DNA of 64,000 nt, taken from positions 310,001 through 374,000 of the forward strand of contig NZ_FNZQ01000002.1 in the NCBI RefSeq assembly GCF_900109285.1. The letters run 5' to 3'. Position 1 is the first letter of the stretch, and every line of letters begins with the position of its first letter. Of the stretch, positions 1 to 9,717 are shown piece after piece. The notes beneath the pieces were generated by a model. That model made no database searches and was not told the DNA's origin. It saw nothing but the letters and a program-made list of their open reading frames with translations. This DNA is from Jannaschia helgolandensis. GTDB taxonomy: Bacteria; Pseudomonadota; Alphaproteobacteria; Rhodobacterales; Rhodobacteraceae. The position numbers and the translations under genes were made by a program.

Positions 1-2
1 AC

Positions 3-1028
3 CTGTTACTCTATGGTGAGTTGCCGTCCGCCGAGCAGCTTGAGCTGTTCGAAACCACGGTGACCAAGCACACCATGATCCACGAGCAGATGCACAATTT
101 TTTCCGCGGATTCCGCCGCGACGCGCATCCGATGGCAACGATGGTGGGCGTGGTGGGCGCGATGTCCGCTTTCTATCACGACAGCACCGATATCAACGAC
201 ACATGGCAGCGCGAGGTCGCATCCTTTCGCCTGATCGCGAAGATGCCGACCATCGCGGCAATGGCCTATAAATATTCCATCGGACAGCCTTTCGTCTATC
301 CAAGGAACGATCTGGATTACGCGTCGAACTTCCTGAACATGTGTTTCAGCGTGCCAGCCGAGGATTACGTCGTCGATCCGATCCTTGCCCGCGCCATGGA
401 CCGTATCTTCACCCTGCATGCCGACCACGAACAGAATGCCTCGACTTCGACCGTTCGCTTGGCCTCGTCATCCGGGGCGAACCCGTTTGCCTGCATCGCA
501 GCTGGCATCGCCTGTCTTTGGGGCCCGGCGCATGGGGGTGCCAACCAGGCCTGTCTGGAAATGCTAAACGAGATCGGAACTGTGGACCGCATCCCGGAAT
601 TCATCGCGCGCGCCAAGGACAAGGACGATCCGTTTCGCCTGATGGGCTTCGGACACCGGGTCTACAAGAATTTCGACCCCCGTGCGACCGTAATGAAGCA
701 AAGCGCCGACGAAGTGCTGGAACTTCTGGGCATTCACAACAATCCGATCCTTCAGGTCGCCAAGGAACTTGAGCGAGAGGCGTTGGAAGATCCGTATTTT
801 GCAGAGAAGAAGCTGTTTCCGAATGTCGACTTCTATTCGGGCATAATCCTCGAAGCCATGGGCTTTCCGACCTCGATGTTTACGCCGATCTTCGCGCTGT
901 CACGTACCGTCGGCTGGATCTCGCAGTGGAAGGAACAGTTGTCGGACCCGGACCTCAAGATCGGTCGTCCGCGCCAACTTTATACCGGCGCGACGGCCCG
1001 AGATTACGTGGAAGTCGAAGACCGCTGA
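3..1028 (+). CDS. gltA: Citrate synthase, 5'-truncated by window edge
   Basis: Condenses oxaloacetate and acetyl-CoA to citrate, the entry step of the TCA cycle, in the cytoplasm. The reading frame is already open at base 3 (LLYGELP), so the true start lies upstream of the window and about 80-90 N-terminal residues are missing. Visible signatures are the [10 protein letters not shown] block, GPAHGGANQ with the substrate-binding His, [14 protein letters not shown] with the second catalytic His, and NVDFYSG with the catalytic Asp. The C-terminus reaches the family end (WISQWKEQ, then YTG). A strong hairpin follows the stop codon. Identification is secure. Confidence 0.97.
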   Translation: MLLYGELPSAEQLELFETTVTKHTMIHEQMHNFFRGFRRDAHPMATMVGVVGAMSAFYHDSTDINDTWQREVASFRLIAKMPTIAAMAYKYSIGQPFVYPRNDLDYASNFLNMCFSVPAEDYVVDPILARAMDRIFTLHADHEQNASTSTVRLASSSGANPFACIAAGIACLWGPAHGGANQACLEMLNEIGTVDRIPEFIARAKDKDDPFRLMGFGHRVYKNFDPRATVMKQSADEVLELLGIHNNPILQVAKELEREALEDPYFAEKKLFPNVDFYSGIILEAMGFPTSMFTPIFALSRTVGWISQWKEQLSDPDLKIGRPRQLYTGATARDYVEVEDR

Positions 1029-1043
1029 CTCTGAAATTGTCCT

Positions 1044-1073
1044 AACACGCCGCCTTGTGCCGGGCGGCGTGTT
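1044..1073. terminator. Hairpin terminator between convergent genes
   Basis: AACACGCCGCC (1044-1054) pairs perfectly with GGCGGCGTGTT (1063-1073) around an 8-base loop, and CATTTTCC follows on the + strand. It sits 16 bases after the citrate synthase stop and 24 bases beyond the stop of the opposing DUF6456 gene. It can therefore serve both genes, with the better T-rich tail for the + strand. Confidence 0.75.
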
Positions 1074-1096
1074 CATTTTCCGGCGAGCATGATGAT

Positions 1097-2200
1097 CTAA
1101 CGGTGCAGGCTGTCGTAGTGTCCGGCCAGTCGCTGCAATGCGATCCGCAGGACGATTTTGCCGGACCGCGCGGCCCATCCCATACGCTTTTCAGCTGTTT
1201 CCAGACCTTCCAGAAAACAGCACACCCGCAGCACCACATCAGCCAGACCTGGACCCAGGGCACGCAATGCCTGACTGACCCGTTCGCGTGCATCCCTGGG
1301 GCCTGAACAATTGCTGCCGGGGCCCATCTGTCCGCGCCCCCCCGCGGTTAGGAACCTCTCCCAGTTCTGGCCGACGCGCGGACCCATCTGCGCCCGTTCG
1401 AAATCTTCGCGCAGACGTTCGCCCGCAATGACCAGATCCATGCTCAGGAACGGTTTGCCATCGCGATCCTTCTTGCGGGCCAGGGCCCCCAGCGGAGATT
1501 CCGCCAGATTGATACGCATGACTTCATCGCCGCGCGGGCCAGGAACCGCCCGTTCGCCCATTTCCATATGCTGAGTCAGGAAAGGGCTGGGTGACTCGGC
1601 CATGCCCCGCGCTTCCTGTCGCGCGTTCAGCGTGTCGTTCAGAAGACGCTTCAAAGCGGCGCGCCCGGCCTCGGTGATGCGATAGCGGGTGACGCGACCA
1701 GCCTTGAAACAGCTTACCCAGTCTTTCAGCACGAAGGCCTGGGCCACGGATTTTTGCACCGTCGCGGTGCGAGTCGGCGTCTCGCCATTTTCGCGCAGGA
1801 CGACGGCTTGCGGCATGCCCTGCCCGACCGCAAGGAAGGCATCGCCTTCACACAGGCGTCGCAGGACGCGCCGGGCCTCGCGGTTGAGGGTTTCGTCGTC
1901 GATCAGGGTTGCGCGTTGGGGAATGGCGGACATGGGGGATATATCCTTTGCTGCTGTGGAATCCGTACCGTCAATGGCGGCTTCTGCGAGCCGTTCGATA
2001 ATGTCGTCCACAAGCGGGTCATCCCGGCGTTGCTCGATACGCCGCACCTGCCGCAACACGGTCGATGCCGCACAGCCCGACTCCTCGGCGACGGCACGCA
2101 GAGGGCGCCCCTCAAAGGCATGCGCGACATAGGCGCGGGCCGATCCGGGGACCCAGTCGGGCCACCTTTCCATGGAGCGATCTGCAAGGCGGGACGGCAT
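1097..2200 (-). CDS. DUF6456 domain, helix-turn-helix protein
   Basis: A 367-residue protein of the DUF6456 type found in Rhodobacteraceae. The N-terminal third has a helix-turn-helix-like stretch (residues about 20-50: FEGRPLRAVAEESGCAASTV). The middle contains a winged-helix-like segment (FVLKDWVSCFKAGRVTRYRI), and the C-terminal half carries the conserved ESPLGALARKKDRDGKPFL region. A longer frame extends upstream to 2323. I chose ATG 2200 because a GGAG ribosome site sits seven bases before it and the upstream residues look non-coding. It is divergent from the DUF6477 gene. Probably a transcription factor, but its target is unknown. Confidence 0.8.
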   Translation of the reverse strand: MPSRLADRSMERWPDWVPGSARAYVAHAFEGRPLRAVAEESGCAASTVLRQVRRIEQRRDDPLVDDIIERLAEAAIDGTDSTAAKDISPMSAIPQRATLIDDETLNREARRVLRRLCEGDAFLAVGQGMPQAVVLRENGETPTRTATVQKSVAQAFVLKDWVSCFKAGRVTRYRITEAGRAALKRLLNDTLNARQEARGMAESPSPFLTQHMEMGERAVPGPRGDEVMRINLAESPLGALARKKDRDGKPFLSMDLVIAGERLREDFERAQMGPRVGQNWERFLTAGGRGQMGPGSNCSGPRDARERVSQALRALGPGLADVVLRVCCFLEGLETAEKRMGWAARSGKIVLRIALQRLAGHYDSLHR

Positions 2201-2395
2201 TGAAAACTCCGAAACGGGTCCTGTGGAAAACTTGGCCCAGAACTCGCTCCGATTGGTTACCAAGACGTTAATCATCCACGGCCCGGCCACAATTGTTTCC
2301 AAAGTGTAAACGCAACAACGCATGCGAACGGTGCTTTTGGAAACCGCGCAACAATGCCGTCCGGTGGCGCAGGATCAGGGCAATCGCAACACAAG

Positions 2396-2692
2396 ATGGA
2401 CCTGCCCAAGATGTGCAAGATTTCTTCCGAACTCGCCGCCCTTCGTCGCCCCGGCCTGCTGGTCGATGCCGCCAACCACGGCTCAGCCCGATACGAACGC
2501 CGCCGCGATCTGCGTCGGATGCTACGCGTTGCGATCCCTGCATCGCCCCGCGCGGCGTTGGAAAAACTTCTACCGATCGAGGCCGCACTGGAGCGACGCC
2601 GCCAGACCTCAGACAAAAACTACAGCTTCGTCCGCCACGTCGACATCCTTGTCGCGCTGGTGTCCGAGGCACGGGCCTTCGGACGCGCCTGA
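2396..2692 (+). CDS. DUF6477 family protein
   Basis: A small cytoplasmic protein of 98 residues with the DUF6477 pattern: SSELAALRRPGLLVDAA near the N-terminus, a basic YERRRDLRRML stretch, and a C-terminal YSFVRHVDILVALVSEAR helix. It has no signal peptide or membrane segment. ATG 2396 is the best-fitting start but its ribosome site is weak; ATG 2411 is possible. It lies head-to-head with the DUF6456 regulator about 200 bases away. The function of the family is unknown to me; arginine-rich helices suggest nucleic acid or protein binding, which is a guess. Confidence 0.75.
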   Translation: MDLPKMCKISSELAALRRPGLLVDAANHGSARYERRRDLRRMLRVAIPASPRAALEKLLPIEAALERRRQTSDKNYSFVRHVDILVALVSEARAFGRA

Positions 2693-2705
2693 AGCGGCAC
2701 CGCCA

Positions 2706-4250
2706 TTACATGAAGGCGTCGGGCATCCCGGATTTCTTCTCGGCCACATATGAGATCAGGGCCTCGCGTATTGCGGGGTCCAGAGCAGGTTGCTCATAAG
2801 TCGCTAATAACTTTTCTACCCGGGCCGAGGCCAACGCGCGGGTATCCCGCGACCCCTCGTCCGCCCATGTCTCATAGGGTTTGTAATCCAGTAATTGCGA
2901 CTTCCAGAAGGCTTGTTTGTAGTTCGCCTGGGTATGCGCACAGCCCAGAAAATGCCCGCCGGGGCCTACTTCTCGCAGAGCATCCATCGCTTGCGCGTTC
3001 TCGTCGATCTCAACTCCGCGTGCCAACCCGTGCAAAACGCCCAACTGATCGGCGTCCATCACGAACTTTTCGAAATCGGCGACCAGACCCCCTTCCAGCC
3101 AGCCGCAGGCATGCAGCATGAAATTGACCCCCGACAGCAACCCTGTGTTCAGTGAATTCGCTGTCTCATAGGCCGCCTGTGCGTCCGGCAGTTTTGATCC
3201 GTTGAATGACCCGGCGCTGCGATACGGCAGACCCAGCCGTCGTGCAAGTTGCCCCGCACCATAGGTAATTTGCGCCGCTTCCGGTGTGCCGAACGTCGGC
3301 GCCCCCGAATTCATGTCGATCGACGTAACGAACGCCCCGAAAACCACGGGCGCGCCCGCACGTACCAACTGGCTATAGGCGACACCGGCCATCACTTCAG
3401 CCAGAACCTGCGTCAGTGTGCCTGCAACTGAAACCGGCGCCATCGCCCCGCCCACGATGAAGGGGCTGATTATGACGGCCTGATTGGCCTTCGCATAGAC
3501 TTCCAACGCGCCCATCATGATCGAATCGAAGGTCAGCGGAGAGTTGATGTTGATCAGGCTGATCATCGCGGTGCGGTCGTTCAGGCCCGATCCGGTACCG
3601 TCGTCGAACAGGATGTCGCACATCTCGACCGAATCGGCGGCGCGGCTGGCTTCGGTCACCGAGCCCATGAAGGGTTTATCGGTCAGTGTCATATGCGCGA
3701 GCAACATATCGAAATGTCGTTTGTTGACCGGAATGTCCGTCGGCTCGCAGACCGTGCCGCCCGAATGGTGAAGCCACTTGGACATATGCCCCAGCTTCAC
3801 AAACTTGTGGAAATCCTCCAGCGTGGCATAACGCCGACCGCCCGCATCGCGCACGAAAGGTGGGCCATAGACCGGAGCCAGCACCAGGTTACGTCCGCCG
3901 ATCTCGACATTGCGGTCAGAGTTGCGGGCGATCTGGGTAAACCGAGAGGGTGCGGTGGCGCATAACTTGCGGGCCAATCCCTTGGGAATATGCACCCGGT
4001 CTCCGCGCACATCCGCCCCGGCCTGACGCCATAACTCAAGCGCAGTCTCGTTCTCGGGGAAGGCGACGCCGATTTCTTCCAGTACGACTTCGGCATTGGT
4101 CTCGATGATCTCAAGCGCTTCAGCCGTCAGAATCTCGAAGTCGGGGATGCCGCGGGTGATGTAGGCTGCCTGCTCGACCTTGGTGCTTGTGCGCTCCGCC
4201 CGCCGGGCCGCGCCACCGCCGCCCCGCCGTCCCCTTGCCGCTTCCGCCAT
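2706..4250 (-). CDS. MttB-superfamily (trimethylamine methyltransferase-like) protein
   Basis: A 514-residue cytoplasmic TIM-barrel methyltransferase of the MttB superfamily (COG5598). Archaeal MttB moves a methyl group from trimethylamine to a corrinoid protein and needs pyrrolysine. This homologue has no in-frame amber codon, so it belongs to the non-pyrrolysine branch, some of whose members act on glycine betaine or other quaternary amines. Family landmarks include [17 protein letters not shown] at the N-terminus and [26 protein letters not shown] in the core. Start ATG 4250 has AAGGGG six bases upstream. The N-terminal 20 residues are Gly/Arg/Ala-rich. No corrinoid protein or MtbA gene is adjacent, so the substrate is unknown. 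Confidence 0.85.
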   Translation of the reverse strand: MAEAARGRRGGGGAARRAERTSTKVEQAAYITRGIPDFEILTAEALEIIETNAEVVLEEIGVAFPENETALELWRQAGADVRGDRVHIPKGLARKLCATAPSRFTQIARNSDRNVEIGGRNLVLAPVYGPPFVRDAGGRRYATLEDFHKFVKLGHMSKWLHHSGGTVCEPTDIPVNKRHFDMLLAHMTLTDKPFMGSVTEASRAADSVEMCDILFDDGTGSGLNDRTAMISLININSPLTFDSIMMGALEVYAKANQAVIISPFIVGGAMAPVSVAGTLTQVLAEVMAGVAYSQLVRAGAPVVFGAFVTSIDMNSGAPTFGTPEAAQITYGAGQLARRLGLPYRSAGSFNGSKLPDAQAAYETANSLNTGLLSGVNFMLHACGWLEGGLVADFEKFVMDADQLGVLHGLARGVEIDENAQAMDALREVGPGGHFLGCAHTQANYKQAFWKSQLLDYKPYETWADEGSRDTRALASARVEKLLATYEQPALDPAIREALISYVAEKKSGMPDAFM

Positions 4251-4406
4251 GACAAACCCCTTCGGTTCCTTATCCTGAGCCGACTGCTACCCCGCGCCAA
4301 GCCGCCCTCACCCACCGTTTGCGTCCCGGCGGGGCCAAAGGCGACATCGCCTAATAGCGGGGTCCAATACTTGCCCCCCGCCCAGCCCCGGCGTAAGCCG
4401 CGCGGC

Positions 4407-5978
4407 ATGGATATGCCCGATCATCAACGCCTTCTCATCGTGGACTTCGGATCGCAGGTTACGCAGCTTATCGCGCGGCGTCTGCGGGAACTGAATGTCT
4501 ACTGCGAAATCCACCCGTTTCAGAACGTGACGCCCGACTTTCTGCGCGACTTCGCCCCCAGGGCGGTGATCCTGTCGGGCGGTCCGGCCAGCGTGCCCGA
4601 CGCGGATAGCCCCCGTCCGCCTGCGGAAGTCTTCGACCTGGACGTGCCGGTTCTGGGTATTTGCTACGGCCAGCAGGTGATGATGCAGATGCTGGGCGGT
4701 CTGGTCATCCGCGGCGAGGGAACGGCGGAGTTCGGGCGCGCTTTTGTCACTCCATCACAACCGCTGGATCTGCTACAAGGCTGGTTCGACGGCCCCGAAT
4801 CGACGGGCCGCGAACAGGTCTGGATGTCACACGGCGATCACGTCAGCCGCCTTGCCGACGGCTTCGAGGTCTATGCCACCTCGTCCGGCGCACCCTTCGC
4901 CGTGGTCGCCGACACCGACCGCCATTTTTATGGCATGCAGTTCCATCCCGAAGTTCACCACAGCCCCAAGGGCGCCAAGCTCTACGAGAATTTCGTAAGG
5001 CTGGCCGGGTTCACCGGCGACTGGACGATGGCCGGGTATCGCGAGCAGGCCATAACGGCGATCCGCGAACAGGTCGGGACTGACAAGGTAATCTGCGCCC
5101 TGTCCGGCGGCGTCGATTCTTCGGTCGCAGCGGTCCTGTTGCACGAAGCGATCGGCGATCAACTGACCTGCGTCTTCGTCGACCACGGGCTTTTGCGGCA
5201 GGGTGAAGGCGAGGAAGTCGCGAAGATGTTTCGCGACAACTATAACCTTCCCCTGATCCACGCCAATGAAGAGGAGCTGTTTCTGGGTCAGCTCGACGGT
5301 GTGTCCGACCCCGAAACCAAACGCAAGATCATCGGTAAGCTGTTTATCGACGTCTTCCAGAAGCATGCCGACGCAATCGAAGGCGTCAAGTTTCTGGCAC
5401 AGGGCACCCTTTACCCCGATGTCATCGAATCGGTCAGCTTTTCCGGCGGCCCCTCGGTCACCATCAAATCGCATCACAACGTCGGCGGGCTGCCCGAAAA
5501 GATGGGCCTGAAACTGGTCGAACCCCTGCGCGAACTGTTCAAGGACGAGGTGCGCGCCCTGGGTCGCGAACTTGGTTTGCCGCCCAGTTTCATTGGTCGC
5601 CACCCCTTCCCCGGCCCCGGTCTGGCCATTCGGTGTCCCGGTGAAATCACCCGCGAAAAGCTGACGATTCTGCGCCGCGCCGATGCCGTCTACATCGATC
5701 AGATCCGCAAGCACGGTCTGTATGACGATATCTGGCAGGCCTTCGTGGCGATCCTGCCGGTCCGCACGGTCGGCGTCATGGGCGACGGGCGCACATATGA
5801 TTTCGCCTGCGCCCTGCGGGCCGTCACCTCGGTTGATGGCATGACCGCCGATTATTACCCGTTCACCCATGACTTCCTGGGCGAAACCGCAACCCGCATC
5901 ATCAATGAGGTGCCGGGCATCAATCGCGTGACCTACGACATCACGTCCAAGCCTCCGGGTACCATCGAATGGGAATGA
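4407..5978 (+). CDS. guaA: GMP synthase (glutamine-hydrolysing)
   Basis: Converts XMP, ATP and glutamine to GMP in purine biosynthesis. The first 200 residues are a class I glutamine amidotransferase with nucleophile Cys in GICYGQQ and His/Glu in MQFHPEVHH. The ATP pyrophosphatase domain follows, with the P-loop [13 protein letters not shown], then the dimerisation domain with [15 protein letters not shown] and the C-terminal [11 protein letters not shown]. At 523 residues it has the full family length. I chose ATG 4407 because the conserved [10 protein letters not shown] begins a few residues later; ATG 4413 is also possible. It stands alone. Confidence 0.96.
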   Translation: MDMPDHQRLLIVDFGSQVTQLIARRLRELNVYCEIHPFQNVTPDFLRDFAPRAVILSGGPASVPDADSPRPPAEVFDLDVPVLGICYGQQVMMQMLGGLVIRGEGTAEFGRAFVTPSQPLDLLQGWFDGPESTGREQVWMSHGDHVSRLADGFEVYATSSGAPFAVVADTDRHFYGMQFHPEVHHSPKGAKLYENFVRLAGFTGDWTMAGYREQAITAIREQVGTDKVICALSGGVDSSVAAVLLHEAIGDQLTCVFVDHGLLRQGEGEEVAKMFRDNYNLPLIHANEEELFLGQLDGVSDPETKRKIIGKLFIDVFQKHADAIEGVKFLAQGTLYPDVIESVSFSGGPSVTIKSHHNVGGLPEKMGLKLVEPLRELFKDEVRALGRELGLPPSFIGRHPFPGPGLAIRCPGEITREKLTILRRADAVYIDQIRKHGLYDDIWQAFVAILPVRTVGVMGDGRTYDFACALRAVTSVDGMTADYYPFTHDFLGETATRIINEVPGINRVTYDITSKPPGTIEWE

Positions 5979-6180
5979 ACCTAGGATGTCTGATTATCCG
6001 CTTAAGTACGAATTGTTTGTTTAGTATATAGTGAAAAACAGTCCGCGCGTTTCATCAAACGCTATGGCGGTATAAGTATTTATATAAGGTGCTAATACAT
6101 AAGCAAAGCTCAAGCGTGACACGCGCCGGATGCAACGTGATCGCAAGGCTTGCCGGTATATGGAAATGGGAATCGTCTGA

Positions 6181-7215
6181 ATGGCCAAACGTTGTCGTGT
6201 CGGAGTCGTCGGATGTGGCTTCTTTTCTCAAAACCATCTCAACTCATGGCATTCCCTACACGCTCAGGGTGTCGACCTTGTGGCCGTTTGCGATTTGTCA
6301 CGGGAGCAGGCCGAAAAAGCCGCGAAGGCCTTTTCAGTTCCCGGCATTCATACCGATATGGCTGCGATGATCGCCGAGGGTGACCTCGACATCGTCGATA
6401 TTGTCACACAGGTGAACTCTCACAGGGCGCTGGTCTCGCAGTCACTTGATGCCGGGATTGCCACCATTGTTCAAAAACCCTTTGGTCGCTCGCTTGCTGA
6501 ATGCGAGGGAATGCTTGCCAAGGCGCAGGCATCGGGACAGTTTCTGGCCGTGCATGAGAACTTTCGCTTTCAGCACCCGCACATGATGATCAGCGACATC
6601 CTGGCATCAGGCAAAATCGGCGATCCCACCTGGGGACGGATCAGTTTTCGAACCGGCTATGACATCTATTCAGGGCAACCCTATCTGAGGGAAGAGGAGC
6701 GGTTCATCCTGACCGACGTGGGCGTGCACGTCCTTGATCTTGCGCGCGTCTTTTTCGGAGAAGTCCACCACCTGTCTGCCGAATTGCAGCGCCGGGATCG
6801 TGACGTAAAGGGAGAAGATACGGCGACGATGATGCTGCGGCACCTGTCCGGCGCGGTCAGCGTGGTAGAGTGCACGTATGCTTCACAGCAGCTACCGGAC
6901 CCCTTCCCCGCCACGCTCATTGAAATCGAAGGCACACGAGGCGCACTCCGCCTCGGTGCCGATATGAGCCTGACGGTCTCGTCCGGCGATCAGTCGACGA
7001 CCATCAATGCCGACGCCGCCGTTCTTAGTTGGGCGGAGCGGCCTTGGCATGTGGTTCAGGACAGCGTGCGCAACACCTGCCAGCACATTTTGAATCGATG
7101 GAAGGAAGGGAAGCCGGCCTCAGTTTCCGCTGTCGACAATATCAAAACCTACGCGCTCTGCGATGCCGCATACGAAGCCGCCGGGAGCGGTAACGCAACG
7201 CGACCAAAGCACTGA
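6181..7215 (+). CDS. Gfo/Idh/MocA family oxidoreductase
   Basis: An NAD(P)-dependent sugar or inositol dehydrogenase-like protein of 344 residues. The N-terminus has a Rossmann motif (VGVVGCGFFSQNHLNSW, residues about 6-22). The family Lys lies in VQKPFGRSL (usually EKP), and the C-terminal substrate-binding half contains LTDVGVHVLDLARVFFG with the conserved Asp/His pair. It reads toward the sugar-catabolic island but is separated from it by a 600-base gap holding a possible transposase scar, so membership in that pathway is only inferred. The substrate cannot be assigned. The start ATG follows directly after GGGAATCGTCTGA. Confidence 0.85.
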   Translation: MAKRCRVGVVGCGFFSQNHLNSWHSLHAQGVDLVAVCDLSREQAEKAAKAFSVPGIHTDMAAMIAEGDLDIVDIVTQVNSHRALVSQSLDAGIATIVQKPFGRSLAECEGMLAKAQASGQFLAVHENFRFQHPHMMISDILASGKIGDPTWGRISFRTGYDIYSGQPYLREEERFILTDVGVHVLDLARVFFGEVHHLSAELQRRDRDVKGEDTATMMLRHLSGAVSVVECTYASQQLPDPFPATLIEIEGTRGALRLGADMSLTVSSGDQSTTINADAAVLSWAERPWHVVQDSVRNTCQHILNRWKEGKPASVSAVDNIKTYALCDAAYEAAGSGNATRPKH

Positions 7216-7827
7216 AGCGCTGCCACCTGTATCCAGGCCCGAGGACATGGCTTCACATTCGGATGCAGGTTCATAAAATGCCTGGCGGAGAATGTCCGCG
7301 CCTGTTGGTTGCGCAATTGTCGTTCGGCACTCGCAGCGAATTCGGCTCGGCGCACATCGCGCCAATAGCAGAGTTGAACTTTCACACGCGCCGTAATTCT
7401 GGCACCGAACAGGATCTCTATCCTGTTGTGCCGTTTGACTTGTTTGATAGGGTCTCCGTCCTTGGTCCGCCCGATCAGCCAAGCACGCTCCCTTTTCAAC
7501 CGCAGTCTGGACGCCGTGCAATGCGCCTGAGGCAGATCACATCCACTGCCCGGGTTCCTGACAGGCTGAAACAGGAAATATCCCAACTGCGACCACTGAA
7601 AACGCGTTCACCCGATCAACTTGCAACAGAACTGACGAAGCGTCGCGATACGCGCTTCCGCTTCAGCCGACCGGAAAACGGACCGGGTCGAACGGCGTGC
7701 CGGTCGATATCCATTAACCTTGGCATGGGACCAGGGGAAAGAACGGCAGAGGGCAGTCGATGGACAATCGCAGGCTACTCCCCCCCACTAACTGCAAGGT
7801 TCCACACCCTGTTACATCCGATGCCGG
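7216..7827. other. Gene-free gap with possible IS scar
   Basis: Long frames cross this stretch on both strands, but none has a ribosome site, conserved motif or plausible protein composition. The only recognisable trace is the transposase-like fragment near 7400. The rest looks like degraded, non-coding DNA. Confidence 0.5.
7300..7500 (-). pseudogene. Possible IS5-type transposase 3' remnant
   Basis: On the minus strand the translation contains VKRHNRIEILFG (about 7403-7440). This resembles the motif before the C-terminus of IS5/IS1182-group DDE transposases (KRRNRIEIMFGRLKDWRR). The similarity stops just after the motif and moves through other frames without a clear continuation. No inverted repeats or target duplications were recognised. 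It would mark an old insertion between the oxidoreductase gene and the sugar regulon. Confidence is low because the match is short. Confidence 0.35.
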
Positions 7828-8679
7828 TCAGATCAGCCGGTATTGTGCCGCCTTGTTACGCAAGAACGGCAGGCCCCGTTCCAGTACGACATCGCGACTC
7901 TCGGCAACCGGGCGCCACACGGCGAGGCCATTGGCAATCTCGGGCGGCATATCAATGAAGCTTTCCATGGCAAGACCACCGCTGAACCCTACTGCCGCCA
8001 GTGCGCCATAGACCTCGTCCCACCGCACGTTGCCCGCACCCGGCGTGCCCCGGTCCGACTCCGACAGGTGGATATAGGCCAGATGGTCCCGTCCCTCCAG
8101 AATGCCCATCGCAATGCCACGCTCCTCGATATTCATGTGATAGGTATCGAGATGCAGGAACATGTTCTCCGCGCCGATCCGCTCGATCATCTCGATGCCT
8201 TGGCGGGCCGTGTTGATCAAATGGCTCTCGTAGCGGTTCACCGGCTCGATGCCGAAGCGCATCCCAAGACGCGCGGCATGGGCTGCGGCACGATCCAACG
8301 TGATGGCGACATGGTCCAGTTCCTCCGTTGTGGGCGGCGTGCCGGTGGTCTCGCCGATACCGCCATATGTCACGCCCGACAGCGCTTCGGCCCCGATCGC
8401 ATGGGCCACGTCGAGCGCGCCCGTCAGGAATGCGACGGCGTCGTCAGGCCCGTGCCGTGACGGCCAGACCGCTTCCGGCAGGCCCAACGAACAGACGGCC
8501 GGCAACTCAGCCGCCTCCAGCAGCTCGCGGGAGGCGGTAGGATCGACCGCATCGGGCGATAGCAGCGCGATCTCGATGAAGTCGAAGCCATGGGTCGTCG
8601 CGGCTGCGACCGCTCGTTCCGACCCCGCCTTGTCCCAGGTCATCGTCCACATGCTCGTGTGGACCCCAAATCCTTTCAT
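7828..8679 (-). CDS. Sugar isomerase/epimerase, AP-endonuclease-2-like TIM barrel
   Basis: A 283-residue cytoplasmic TIM-barrel enzyme of the xylose isomerase-like/ketose 3-epimerase group. It has GVHTSMWTMTW at the N-terminus, metal ligands in GIEPVNRYE, HLDTYHMNIEE and YIHLSESDRGTPG, and a final Glu in LAMESF; this is the usual Glu-Asp-His-Glu metal site of tagatose/psicose 3-epimerases. Its start overlaps the stop of the SorC regulator by four bases (ATGA), so the two are translationally coupled. It should isomerise or epimerise the sugar brought in by the divergent ABC transporter before the FGGY kinase acts. The exact sugar is unknown. Confidence 0.87.
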   Translation of the reverse strand: MKGFGVHTSMWTMTWDKAGSERAVAAATTHGFDFIEIALLSPDAVDPTASRELLEAAELPAVCSLGLPEAVWPSRHGPDDAVAFLTGALDVAHAIGAEALSGVTYGGIGETTGTPPTTEELDHVAITLDRAAAHAARLGMRFGIEPVNRYESHLINTARQGIEMIERIGAENMFLHLDTYHMNIEERGIAMGILEGRDHLAYIHLSESDRGTPGAGNVRWDEVYGALAAVGFSGGLAMESFIDMPPEIANGLAVWRPVAESRDVVLERGLPFLRNKAAQYRLI

Positions 8680-9611
8680 GCTTCATCCTCCTTCAGTATG
8701 ATCGCCAGCGCCTCATCCACCACGATCCGGTCCACCAGACCGGCGCGCAGCAGGGCGCGCGTCGCCCGCGCCTTGGACGTGCCCGCCGCCAGCAGCGTCA
8801 CCTCGGCCCGCTTCATGTCATTCAGCCCGATGGCCGGCGTCCGGTCGTTCAGATCGACGGGGGCAAGGGTTCCATCTGCGCGCAGGAACTTGCCCGTCGT
8901 ATCGGCCACCACTTCCGCCGCCTCCAGCGCGTCCAGATCCGCCGCGTCCAGAACGCCCGATGTGGTCAGCAGCGCGTCGCGCCCACCTTCGCCCACCGAC
9001 ACGATCATATGGGTTGCCGACCGCGCCACTTCCAACGCCTCGCGGACCAGACGCTGGCGCATCAGGACCGCGGCATCCTCGGACGTGTCGGCCAGAAATG
9101 GTGCGGGGAGGAACAGGGCCTGCCCCCTCGCGACGGCGGCGATCCGGGCGCAAACGTCGATCGGCCCTTCGGGGCCGGTTCGCACCATCGCCCCCATCAG
9201 GGAAACGACGCGCAGGTCCGGGTTTTGCAGACCGGTCAGCGCGTCGGCCATCGCCGACAACGTGCGCCCCCAACCGACGCCAACGGTCAGCGCCCCGGTC
9301 GCGGCGACACGGCGAAGCCATCCGGCGGCGACCATCCCGACCGCGTGTCGCGCCGCGCCCTCCGCGCCACCGACGTCCGGAGCGACCAGCGCGTCCTTCA
9401 GTCCGAACCGCAGCCGCAACGCCTCGGCCAATGCCAGCGTTCCGCCACTGCGATGGTCCAGCGACACGACGACCTCGCCTGCCGAGCGCGCGTCCGACAA
9501 CAGGCGTAGCACCTTGAACCGCGACAGCCCCAGCCGCTGTCCCACCTCATCCTGACTCAGCCCACCGACGTGATACAGCCAGGCCGCGCGGATCCGAATA
9601 TCGTCGTCCAT
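8676..9611 (-). CDS. SorC/DeoR-family sugar-binding transcriptional regulator
   Basis: A 311-residue regulator. The N-terminal helix-turn-helix reads IRAAWLYHVGGLSQDEVGQRLG, typical of SorC proteins (LsrR, SorC, EryD group). The remainder is the phospho-sugar-binding domain with GVGWGRTL and the C-terminal LLAAGTSKARATRALLRAGLVDRIVVDE. The upstream frame stays open to 9752, but ATG 9611 is preferred because GGAG lies five bases before it. It is the first gene of a leftward pair with the isomerase and faces the kinase operon. The palindrome at 9672-9687 is its likely operator. The inducer is probably the phosphorylated ketose. Confidence 0.9.
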   Translation of the reverse strand: MDDDIRIRAAWLYHVGGLSQDEVGQRLGLSRFKVLRLLSDARSAGEVVVSLDHRSGGTLALAEALRLRFGLKDALVAPDVGGAEGAARHAVGMVAAGWLRRVAATGALTVGVGWGRTLSAMADALTGLQNPDLRVVSLMGAMVRTGPEGPIDVCARIAAVARGQALFLPAPFLADTSEDAAVLMRQRLVREALEVARSATHMIVSVGEGGRDALLTTSGVLDAADLDALEAAEVVADTTGKFLRADGTLAPVDLNDRTPAIGLNDMKRAEVTLLAAGTSKARATRALLRAGLVDRIVVDEALAIILKEDEA

Positions 9612-9655
9612 GTTCACTCCAAACCCGAACTTGACCCAACGTCCACAGCATTTTA

Positions 9656-9687
9656 CACATGTGCTTGCAGATTGCACAATTGTGCAA
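9656..9687. promoter_or_regulatory. Divergent operator region with 16-bp perfect palindrome
   Basis: TTGCACAATTGTGCAA (9672-9687) is a perfect 16-base palindrome. A weaker partial copy, centred on CACATGTG (9656-9663), lies one and a half helical turns away. Both sit in the 106-base gap between the SorC-type regulator and the FGGY kinase, where an operator controlling both arms is expected. I infer that the regulator binds here, with two sites allowing cooperative binding. Confidence 0.65.
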
Positions 9688-9717
9688 ATCAGCGTGTAAC
9701 GGTGGGAGGGGCGCAAC

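Noticed and set aside
2706-4250. Pyrrolysine-dependent MttB
   Set aside because: No in-frame TAG is present and no pyl genes are seen.
4827-5870. Long open frame opposite guaA (347 residues)
   Set aside because: It is the antisense shadow of a certain GMP synthase gene, with no motifs and no ribosome site.
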